DNA of 12,952 nt from assembly GCA_004558105.1 (NCBI GenBank), contig SFEB01000043.1, positions 1 to 12,952 of the forward strand, in the 5' to 3' direction. The stretch is from Clostridiales bacterium (GTDB taxonomy: Bacteria > Bacillota > Clostridia > Christensenellales > CAG-314). How positions within the stretch are numbered: the stretch's first letter is position 1; every line of letters starts with the position of its first letter. Shown here piece after piece: positions 1-5,271 of this stretch. Under the pieces are notes generated by a model. That model made no database searches, was not told the DNA's origin, and saw only the letters and a list, made by a program, of their open reading frames with translations. Both the position numbers and the translations under genes were made by a program.

Positions 1-2
1 TA

Positions 3-128
3 TATAGTCAGTATCAAGGTGAGAAAGCTGTGCCGATTATCATCTTAAAAGGCGAGTGGCTAAAAAAGATAGATTTCAAAGAGGGGGATTATGTTGAACT
101 GGATGTAAGTGATGAAAAGATAATCTAA
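3..128 (+). CDS. SymE-like toxin family protein, C-terminal fragment (starts outside window)
   Basis: An open frame enters from the left edge and stops at TAA 126-128, giving about 41 residues. They contain VPIIILKGEWL followed by FKEGDYVELDV, which fits the SymE toxin domain (swapped-hairpin AbrB-like fold; E. coli SymE has IPAITLKGQWL then GF..G..VDVKV). SymE is an SOS-induced type I toxin whose mRNA is controlled by the antisense RNA SymR; Clostridia carry many SymE-like proteins of unclear role. The start, promoter and any antisense RNA lie outside the window, so whether this is an active toxin-antitoxin locus cannot be judged. The gene ends at the shared terminator at 184-213. The family call is from motif resemblance only. 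Confidence 0.7.
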   Translation, partial: YSQYQGEKAVPIIILKGEWLKKIDFKEGDYVELDVSDEKII

Positions 129-183
129 TTGAGTATGAACAAAAATGTTCAAAGACAAAATAAAAAAGTCTATCGACAAATGA

Positions 184-213
184 AAAAAACGCACCCGTAC
201 GGGTGCGTTTTTT
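184..213. terminator. Bidirectional rho-independent terminator
   Basis: A perfect palindrome: six A, the stem CGCACCC, the loop GTAC, the stem GGGTGCG, then six T. Because it is symmetrical it gives a G+C-rich hairpin plus U-run on both strands. It can therefore end both the SymE-like gene (+) and the convergent WYL regulator gene (-). Confidence 0.93.
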
Positions 214-235
214 ATAATAATATAAAATAAAAAGG

Positions 236-1150
236 TCAATGGCGGCTTTCATATCGTCTTATCACACGATACATTCTTTTGACAAGGTCGGTGGCGAGTT
301 TTGCGGGTTTTACGACCATGATTTTATCGCCGAAGGACGCAAGTTTTTTTAAAAGGTAGTCGTCGTAGGGGAGATTGGCGTAGGCGCGGAAACCTGCGCC
401 TTTTTTTATTATTTTTTCTTCGCCCAGCCATTCCTGAACGTCCACGAGAATATCGTTGTCAAAGGAGAGCTCAACGTCGACGTGATTGTGCTTTTCTACA
501 AACTTGTCGAGGTTGTCGGCGTTTAACGAGTACGCACGGGGCGTAAACGTTTCCACTGTCGGAGAAAGCGATGAAATGCGGTTGAGTTTAAAAAAGCGAA
601 AATCGTTGCGCTTGCGGCAATATGCGAAAATATACCAGACGTTGTCTTTGTAGACAAAGGTGAGGGGTTCGATATCGCGCTGAGAAACTCCCCCGAATTT
701 GTCGATGTAGTTGATATTTACCACCGCATGGCGGTCTATGGACTGGTTGAGAATATTGTACTTGTTCTGGAAGGATGGGGAAAAGCCGCTGTCTATAAGA
801 ATTTTGTCGCCGCCGCTCAGGTTGGCAGGCTGACTGTTTTTTAGCCCGCGGAATTTGTCGGAAATGGATTCCGTTATTTTATCTTTGGGCATAGCGTCGA
901 GGACGGTAAAAAGACGCTCGTACTCGTCGTTGGTAAAAAAGGTCGCAGGCATTTTGTAATTTTTCATTATCCCGTAGCCGCCGTTTCTGCCGCGGTAGGT
1001 GACGATGGGAACGCCGCTTTCGCTCAGGGCGTCTATATAGCGGATGACCGTTCGGGTGCTGATTTCGTACTTTTCGGCAAATTCTTCCGCGCGGACTTTG
1101 TCTTTGGCGAGAAGGGTGGTAAGCATACCGATGAGGACGCTGTTCTGCAT
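236..1150 (-). CDS. HTH and WYL domain transcriptional regulator (YafY/DeoR-like)
   Basis: 304 aa. Residues 6-45 form a DeoR-type winged helix-turn-helix (core STRTVIRYIDAL at 31-42), with wing motif GRNGGY at 54-59. Residues about 138-200 are a WYL domain, the signature appearing as WYI at 172-174 and the conserved FRFFKLNRI at 184-192. Residues about 225-300 match the C-terminal WCX extension. This HTH_11-WYL-WCX order and about 300 aa length are typical of the family. WYL domains bind ligands such as nucleic acids or nucleotides in several characterised members; the ligand here is unknown. The start ATG (1148-1150) is supported by GGAGG six to seven bases upstream. The gene has its own strong promoter with a possible self-operator (see 1212-1240) and ends at the palindromic terminator at 184-213. 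It is divergent from the small gene at 1294, a possible target. Confidence 0.9.
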   Translation of the reverse strand: MQNSVLIGMLTTLLAKDKVRAEEFAEKYEISTRTVIRYIDALSESGVPIVTYRGRNGGYGIMKNYKMPATFFTNDEYERLFTVLDAMPKDKITESISDKFRGLKNSQPANLSGGDKILIDSGFSPSFQNKYNILNQSIDRHAVVNINYIDKFGGVSQRDIEPLTFVYKDNVWYIFAYCRKRNDFRFFKLNRISSLSPTVETFTPRAYSLNADNLDKFVEKHNHVDVELSFDNDILVDVQEWLGEEKIIKKGAGFRAYANLPYDDYLLKKLASFGDKIMVVKPAKLATDLVKRMYRVIRRYESRH

Positions 1151-1183
1151 ATTTTTCCTCCGTGAAAAATATATTGTAGTGGA

Positions 1184-1200
1184 CGGGCTTTTTCTGCCCG
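1184..1200 (-). other. 5'-end stem-loop in the WYL regulator mRNA leader
   Basis: CGGGC (1184-1188) and GCCCG (1196-1200) pair around a 7-base loop. With the transcript predicted to begin near 1205, the hairpin sits within the first bases of the mRNA, where such loops commonly protect against 5'-end decay. It is about 30 bases upstream of the ribosome site, so it should not block translation. Confidence 0.4.
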
Positions 1201-1211
1201 GTTACCGTTTT

Positions 1212-1240
1212 ATTTTAAATATATGACATGCAGTTGTCAA
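1212..1240 (-). promoter_or_regulatory. Strong sigma-A promoter of the WYL regulator gene
   Basis: On the minus strand the -35 is a perfect TTGACA (1235-1240), the spacer is 17 bases, and the -10 is TAAAAT (1212-1217). The predicted start of transcription is near 1205, giving a leader of about 55 bases. This is among the best consensus promoters in the window, which suggests that a repressor holds it in check. Confidence 0.85.
1224..1239. promoter_or_regulatory. Candidate operator: inverted repeat over the -35 box
   Basis: TGACA (1224-1228) and TGTCA (1235-1239) form a perfect 5-base inverted repeat with a 6-base gap. The right arm lies almost exactly on the -35 hexamer and the left arm is in the spacer. 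A dimeric repressor here would block transcription, and the HTH-WYL protein encoded just downstream is the natural candidate. Part of the right arm is the -35 consensus itself, so the symmetry could be chance. Confidence 0.4.
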
Positions 1241-1293
1241 GTATTTTGAAATAAAATATGGGCGAAAATAAGAAGAGGAGAAATAAGAGAAAA

Positions 1294-1551
1294 ATGAAAA
1301 ATCTTATTAAAGCGTTAATGAAAGAAAAAGAGGAAGGCAGAGCGGTAGGGATTGACGGAGTGACCTACAACCTGGCGGAAATCGAGAAAAAGTTGTACAG
1401 TCAGGAGGTTCCGCAGAGTTACGCCGATTTTTTGGTAGACAGTTATTTGTCGGTGTACACGCCAAAAAAAGAAGAGTTGAGCGAAGACGTCCGCGCAGGG
1501 CGAGCGGTGTATCAGCGGTTCGGAAAGCTGTTCGGCGCGGATAAAAAATAA
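1294..1551 (+). CDS. Small hypothetical protein, about 85 aa
   Basis: I do not recognise a family. The product is hydrophilic and mostly helical in character, with a basic start (MKNLIKALMKEK), a central GIDGVTYNLAE, then PQSYADFLVDSYLSVYTP and a basic end; there is no signal peptide or membrane segment. I chose the ATG at 1294 because AGAGGAG lies upstream (1274-1280, spacing 13, somewhat long). The longer in-frame ATG at 1258 has no ribosome site, would add a Lys/Arg-rich stretch typical of untranslated leader, and sits next to the divergent WYL promoter. The gene is divergent from the WYL regulator and convergent with murG, and ends at a hairpin terminator. Codon use resembles its neighbours, so it is probably real. 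Confidence 0.65.
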   Translation: MKNLIKALMKEKEEGRAVGIDGVTYNLAEIEKKLYSQEVPQSYADFLVDSYLSVYTPKKEELSEDVRAGRAVYQRFGKLFGADKK

Positions 1552-1580
1552 AGCCGACTTAACGTCGGCAAGGCTTTTTC
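1551..1580. terminator. Bidirectional terminator between the small gene and murG
   Basis: GCCGAC (1553-1558), a five-base loop, and GTCGGC (1564-1569) form the stem. On the plus strand a short T-run follows at 1575-1579. On the minus strand the stem is followed by TTTATTTTTT, a better tail, so the same hairpin can end murG. An alternative pairing AAAGCC/GGCTTT (1551-1556 with 1572-1577) overlaps it. Confidence 0.75.
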
Positions 1581-1612
1581 GGTGCGCAGGGATAGGGTTT
1601 TTATTTGGGTTG

Positions 1613-2665
1613 TCAACGGCGGCGAGCGGAGTCGGAACGAGAAGACGCGGCGCGGAAGATGTAGTCCAGAGTAGCGTCGGTTCCGTCTATTTTAAGGCGT
1701 TTCTGGGCGTGTTTAAAGAGAGGGGTTTTCGGGTAGAGAGAGGTGACGGCGTCTGCGAGAGAGTCGGGGGAAATATCCGGGTTGAGCAGAGCGCCGCAAC
1801 CGCGGTCGGCAAAGTACCCGGCGTTGGACGTTTGTTCGCCGCGGGAGGAAGACGTAAGCGGAATGACGGCAAACGGGCGGTTGAGAACGCAGAGTTCGCA
1901 GAGGGTGTTTGCGCCGCCCCGGGTTATACAGAACGAACAAGCGGAGACGACGTCAAAGATATTGTCGCAAAACTCTGCGGCATGGAGAGTGGGCGTTTCC
2001 GTTATTTTTTTATTTTTGCCGCAAATGACGAAGATATCGAATTTTCGGTGGAGACGGGTATCGACGGAAGTCGCAAGATTGTTGAGCGTGAGAGCGCCCT
2101 GACTTCCGCCGAGAAAAAGTAAAACGGGTTTTTTGCCGTCAAAGCGCATGAAGGACAGACCTTTTTCGGGGTTGGCGGAGTAGATTTCACGACGGACGGG
2201 GCAACCTACTGTCACGGAGTCGGGCGGAGAGGCAAGGTCAAAAGAGGACAACAGAGCGTACGCATGGCGGGCACAAAGTTTGTTTGCCAGACCTATGGTG
2301 GTGTCGCTTTCGTGCAGGACGACGGGGATGGATAGTTTTCTTGCGGCGAGGACGACGGGTAGGGAAACGTAACCGCCCTTGGCGAAAACGACGTCGGGAG
2401 AGACGTCGGACAGAAGTTTTTTGGTTTTTACAACGCTGTCGGCGAGACGGAAGGGCAAGAGAAGGTTGGACGGGGAAAGACTGCGTTTGAATTTTGCCGC
2501 TTTGATAGGGACGAATACTGCGTCGGTGTTGCGGGTTATCAGGGTTTTTTCCATGCCGTCGCAACCGAAGTAATAGGCTTGCGCCGTGTCGGGCAGACTG
2601 TTGATAAGGGCGATATTGGGCATGACGTGCCCTGCGGTGCCGCCGCCTGTAAAAACGATTTTCAT
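1613..2665 (-). CDS. murG: UDP-GlcNAc--lipid I N-acetylglucosaminyltransferase MurG
   Basis: 350 aa, normal for the family. MurG adds GlcNAc from UDP-GlcNAc to lipid I on the inner face of the cytoplasmic membrane to make lipid II, the last cytoplasmic step of peptidoglycan synthesis. Visible motifs: the N-terminal glycine loop GGGTAGH (7-13), FAKGGYVSLP (94-103), HESDTTIGLANK (118-129), GCPVR (154-158), GGSQGA (186-191), the donor-site ITRGGANTLCEL (247-258) and SRGEQTSNA (274-282). The last replaces the E. coli-type DHQ..NA and resembles the SRGDQ form of Bacillota such as Staphylococcus. The gene stands alone instead of in a division and cell-wall cluster. No Shine-Dalgarno precedes ATG 2663-2665, and a -10-like TATACT lies only about 9 bases upstream, so the mRNA may be leaderless. 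Several long opposite-strand frames here are shadows. Confidence 0.95.
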   Translation of the reverse strand: MKIVFTGGGTAGHVMPNIALINSLPDTAQAYYFGCDGMEKTLITRNTDAVFVPIKAAKFKRSLSPSNLLLPFRLADSVVKTKKLLSDVSPDVVFAKGGYVSLPVVLAARKLSIPVVLHESDTTIGLANKLCARHAYALLSSFDLASPPDSVTVGCPVRREIYSANPEKGLSFMRFDGKKPVLLFLGGSQGALTLNNLATSVDTRLHRKFDIFVICGKNKKITETPTLHAAEFCDNIFDVVSACSFCITRGGANTLCELCVLNRPFAVIPLTSSSRGEQTSNAGYFADRGCGALLNPDISPDSLADAVTSLYPKTPLFKHAQKRLKIDGTDATLDYIFRAASSRSDSARRR

Positions 2666-2673
2666 ACATGTAG

Positions 2674-2702
2674 TATATGCGTTTTTTTGGAAAATGGAAA
2701 AA
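2674..2702 (-). promoter_or_regulatory. murG: Candidate leaderless promoter of murG
   Basis: On the minus strand, TATACT (2674-2679) is preceded by a 17-base spacer and TTTCCA (2697-2702, 4 of 6 matches to the -35 consensus). The expected start of transcription falls at or a few bases before the murG ATG. This would explain the absence of any ribosome-binding sequence. If a longer transcript exists, the hexamer is a chance match. Confidence 0.45.
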
Positions 2703-2811
2703 CGCCGCGCAAGAACCGTTTGATTTTTTTAAGGCGGACGTAAAAACCTGCGACATATTGGACGTTTTCGCCCTTTTTGTCGATTATTTATTAAAAAATT
2801 AGTTTTTATTG

Positions 2812-2840
2812 TTGCTAAATCGGGCGTTATATGATATACT
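2812..2840 (+). promoter_or_regulatory. Promoter of the RsgI-like lipoprotein gene
   Basis: TTGCTA (2812-2817), a 17-base spacer, then TATACT (2835-2840) make a good sigma-A type promoter, preceded by A+T-rich sequence (2785-2812) that could act as an UP element. Transcription would begin near 2847 and leave a leader of about 50 bases ending in AAGGAGG. Confidence 0.7.
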
Positions 2841-2896
2841 TACCCTACAATAAAATTCAGGAGCGGCGTTTGCCGTTCCCGTTAAGGAGGAAATTT

Positions 2897-4114
2897 ATGA
2901 AGAAATTGGCATTGGGATTGTTGTCTTTGGTAATGTTGTTTTCCTGTTTAGGTCTTACTGCCTGTTCCGGCAAAGAAGAATATTCGAGAATGACGGTGGA
3001 TATCAACCCCAGCATCGAGTTGATGCTCGACAGTAAAAACAAGGTCGTTTCGGCGACCGCTCTCAACGACGACGGCAGTATCATTCTTGCCGGCGAAACA
3101 GTAGTAGGCAAAAAGGCGGACGAGGCGGTGGAAATTATCGTCGAAGTATCTACCGAGACGGGTTACATCGTCAAAGGTAACGTCGAAGCGGACGAAAATA
3201 CGGTATCCATTTCCGTTTCCGCAAACACCAAAAACCTCGAAAAGGTAAAGGAATCGGCGGAAAAGGCGGTAACCGACTTTTTCGAAAAACACGATATTCA
3301 GGGCAAGGTAGAATACGTCGAAGCGCTTAAGATGGACGCACTGCGCGAGCTGGCGAAAAACAATTCTATTTATTCCGAAGAAGAAATAAACGAGATGAGC
3401 GAGGAACAACTCTATAAGGTTATCGCTATCGGAAGAATAGAAACCGCTCAACTCGCTTCACAGGCTATGCGCGACGCTTATTTCCGCGCCAAAGAATACG
3501 AGATTTCGCTCGCGGACAGAGAAGAAACCGCAAAAGTCATTCAGGCTATGGGCGGACTGTACACCGCAACCCATACCCTTTACAAGACCGCTCTGGACGC
3601 TTATTCTTCCGCAATCGTTACCATCGACGAATGGAGATACGACACGTTCGTTTCTCCCGACTCCGATTATCAGAAGTCGTTGCAGAATCTGCGCGATAAG
3701 AAAGCGGATTTGCTCGAACAAAAGAGATTGGTTGCGTCGGTTGACGTCAACGACCAGATTTACGCCGAGCTTTCCGTTTCTTTGCAACTGAGCGAAGAGG
3801 CTTACGACAAAGCGCTCGCCGCATACGAAGCGCTCGGCGCCGAGTTGAACGCCGCTATCGAAACGATGGTGTCTTCGTTGAAAAAAATCGAAGCGAAACT
3901 TGTTGAAATCGAAGAAAGTTTCAGCGACGACATTACCGAAAAACTGAACGAAAAAGTCAAAGAAATAGACAAGACTTTAAACGAAAAGAAAGACGCATTC
4001 TTTGAAAAATTCGAAACGGAACACGCCGAGGATATCCGAAAAATCAACGGCGACCTCGAAGCGAAAAAGCAGGAATTGATTAATTCCGTAAACAGCGCGA
4101 ACGCAAACGTTTAA
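2897..4114 (+). CDS. Lipoprotein with RsgI-like extracellular domain and C-terminal helical region
   Basis: 405 aa from ATG 2897, chosen because AAGGAGG (2884-2890) lies six bases upstream and a lipoprotein signal peptide begins exactly there; a 22-codon upstream extension lacks both. Signal peptide 1-22, lipobox LTAC with Cys23. Residues about 30-110 resemble the middle extracellular domain of RsgI-type anti-sigma factors: the hallmark VDINPSIEL (34-42), then NDDGSIIL, GKKADEA and ETGY. RsgI proteins normally have a cytoplasmic sigma-I-binding domain and one membrane helix before it; here both are replaced by a lipid anchor. Residues 115-200 are helical with alternating charge; about 260-400 are heptad-like, very rich in E and K, and probably coiled coil. 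It is a single-gene unit with its own promoter and terminator. The domain call is from motif memory; the function is unknown. Confidence 0.85.
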   Translation: MKKLALGLLSLVMLFSCLGLTACSGKEEYSRMTVDINPSIELMLDSKNKVVSATALNDDGSIILAGETVVGKKADEAVEIIVEVSTETGYIVKGNVEADENTVSISVSANTKNLEKVKESAEKAVTDFFEKHDIQGKVEYVEALKMDALRELAKNNSIYSEEEINEMSEEQLYKVIAIGRIETAQLASQAMRDAYFRAKEYEISLADREETAKVIQAMGGLYTATHTLYKTALDAYSSAIVTIDEWRYDTFVSPDSDYQKSLQNLRDKKADLLEQKRLVASVDVNDQIYAELSVSLQLSEEAYDKALAAYEALGAELNAAIETMVSSLKKIEAKLVEIEESFSDDITEKLNEKVKEIDKTLNEKKDAFFEKFETEHAEDIRKINGDLEAKKQELINSVNSANANV

Positions 4115-4157
4115 TTAATAACGGTCAGGCAAGGTAAAGCGAAAACTCATAGATTGA

Positions 4158-4172
4158 TTTTACGACGTAAAA
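4158..4172. promoter_or_regulatory. Perfect 15-base palindrome next to the terminator
   Basis: TTTTACG-A-CGTAAAA reads the same on both strands. Its right arm shares four A residues with the 5' arm of the terminator stem (4169-4181). It could be a protein-binding site for control of the CmpB-type gene at 4237, or an RNA helix competing with the terminator. It could also be an accident of the A+T-rich terminator edge. Confidence 0.35.
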
Positions 4173-4205
4173 CGGGAGAAAGAAAATTGTTTCTCCCGTT
4201 TTAAA
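4169..4205 (+). terminator. Strong rho-independent terminator after the RsgI-like lipoprotein gene
   Basis: A 13-base perfect stem, AAAACGGGAGAAA (4169-4181) with TTTCTCCCGTTTT (4190-4202), closes an 8-base loop. The stem is flanked by A and T runs and so may work in both directions. It lies only 34 bases before the next start codon on the same strand, so that gene depends on read-through or on a promoter I cannot see. Confidence 0.88.
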
Positions 4206-4236
4206 AAGGCTTGCCGTTAAAAAAGGTACTTGAAAA

Positions 4237-5037
4237 ATGGATTTGATTTCTTTACTGGTTATTTTTATGGTGGGCGCTGTCGGCGGATGGATTCTGGAAT
4301 TGTTTTACCGCCGTTTCGTCAGCCTTAAAAAGTGGATTAACCCCGGATTTTTAAACGGACCTTACTTGCCGATGTACGGGTGCGGCGCGGTGATGCTTTA
4401 CTGCGCTTGTTTTATACCCGTGCCAAAGTGGTGCCTCGTGCTTATTCTCGCCGTTTTATTGACCTTGCTGGAGTATATAACGGGACTGATTTTTATCAAG
4501 GGGTTGAAGATAAAACTCTGGGATTATTCCAATCAGTTCGGAAACGTTAAGGGCATTATTTGTCCTTTGTATTCTTTTTTCTGGACGGTCGTTGCCGCTC
4601 TGTTTGTCTATCTGTTGTACGAGCCTTTGTACGCCATGGCAAGCTGGTCTTCGGACAAAACGTGGATGATTTTTCTTCTCGGCGCGTTTTACGGGGTGTT
4701 TATCGTCGATATTTGCGTAAGTTTCAACGTCTCTTTAAAGATACGCAAAGCGGCAAAGCGCCTGAAAGAAATCGTGCACTACGAAGAACTCAAGGCTGCA
4801 ATCAACGAACGCAGGCAGAAAAACATGGTGCGGCGCAGGTTCTTGTTTCCGTTTTCGGGAGTGTCCCTGCGTGATTCCGTAAGGGAATGGTACGAAAAAA
4901 AGAAGGGGAACGGCTTCTTTTTTAAAAAGAAAAAAGTCGTTGCCACCGACGGCGGTGCGTTTGCAGAAACGGAAAAAGGTAACGATACCGATACGGCGGA
5001 AACGCCGACGGCAGACGGCGAAAAACCTTCCGATTAA
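4237..5037 (+). CDS. Multi-span membrane protein, CmpB-type putative ABC transporter permease family
   Basis: 266 aa. The N-terminal two thirds match the family annotated as putative ABC transporter permease (CmpB type): a first helix ending in GGWILELFYRR (16-26), then KKWINPGFLNGPYLPMYG (31-48), LLEYITGL (77-84), KLWDYSNQFGNVKGIICP (93-110) and the following LYSFFW. About five membrane helices lie near 3-22, 46-62, 66-88, 108-130 and 142-164. The tail (165-266) is cytoplasmic and basic, ending in an acidic, Thr-rich low-complexity stretch. No ATPase partner is encoded nearby, so the transport role implied by the family name is unproven. ATG 4237 has only a weak AAAAAGG upstream (spacing 10). 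It sits just after a strong terminator with a palindrome, so expression may be conditional. Confidence 0.8.
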   Translation: MDLISLLVIFMVGAVGGWILELFYRRFVSLKKWINPGFLNGPYLPMYGCGAVMLYCACFIPVPKWCLVLILAVLLTLLEYITGLIFIKGLKIKLWDYSNQFGNVKGIICPLYSFFWTVVAALFVYLLYEPLYAMASWSSDKTWMIFLLGAFYGVFIVDICVSFNVSLKIRKAAKRLKEIVHYEELKAAINERRQKNMVRRRFLFPFSGVSLRDSVREWYEKKKGNGFFFKKKKVVATDGGAFAETEKGNDTDTAETPTADGEKPSD

Positions 5038-5058
5038 CTTTATTAAATGACAAAAATT

Positions 5059-5098
5059 AATCCAGACCGATTGTCTTCACGTCGGTCCGGATTTTTTA
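5059..5098 (+). terminator. Rho-independent terminator after the CmpB-type gene
   Basis: AATCC-A-GACCGA (5059-5070) pairs with TCGGTC-C-GGATT (5082-5093), with one internal mismatch and an 11-base loop. A six-T run follows. It separates the membrane-protein gene from the signalling operon. Confidence 0.85.
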
Positions 5099-5136
5099 TC
5101 ATAGCGAAAACAGCGAGAAAATAAAAAGATATTCTG

Positions 5137-5165
5137 TTGCATTTAGGGAAAAAATGTGTCATAAT
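5137..5165 (+). promoter_or_regulatory. Promoter of the three-gene signalling operon
   Basis: TTGCAT (5137-5142), a 17-base spacer, and CATAAT (5160-5165; 5 of 6 matches). The -35 is poor, with only the TTG matching. The heptamer GTGTCAT (5156-5162) overlaps the -10 and equals a half-site of the palindrome upstream of the receiver gene at 9109. The leader would be about 100 bases, purine-rich and without evident structure. Confidence 0.6.
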
Positions 5166-5271
5166 AAAAAAACAAAGCGAACGAAAAGGAAAAGAGTAAG
5201 GAAAAGAGACGCGTAAGAAACGTATTGAAATTTACGAAAACGGCGACGGACGAAGGAAAAGGAGAGATGGA

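Noticed and set aside
137..150. GAACA-AAAA-TGTTC hairpin after the SymE-like gene, considered as an SOS box or antisense RNA element
   Set aside because: The arms are only five bases, it lies downstream of the gene, and it does not match a full SOS box consensus (the Bacillus type GAAC-N4-GTTC needs the exact spacing; here N6 separates GAAC and GTTC).
1610..2122. Long open frames antisense to murG on the plus strand, and minus-strand frames offset from murG (e.g. 2238-2756)
   Set aside because: They are Arg-rich, lack ribosome sites and known motifs, and overlap a complete MurG reading frame; they are composition shadows.
2831..2896. Upstream ATG giving a 22-residue extension of the RsgI-like lipoprotein
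   Set aside because: It lies within the -10 region of the promoter, has no ribosome site, and would bury the lipoprotein signal peptide; ATG 2897 has AAGGAGG at ideal spacing.
5154..5216. Mini-ORF of 20 codons (basic peptide MCHNKKTKR...) before the kinase operon
   Set aside because: Its start overlaps the predicted -10 box, so it would not be on the transcript; the Lys/Arg content reflects purine-rich leader DNA.
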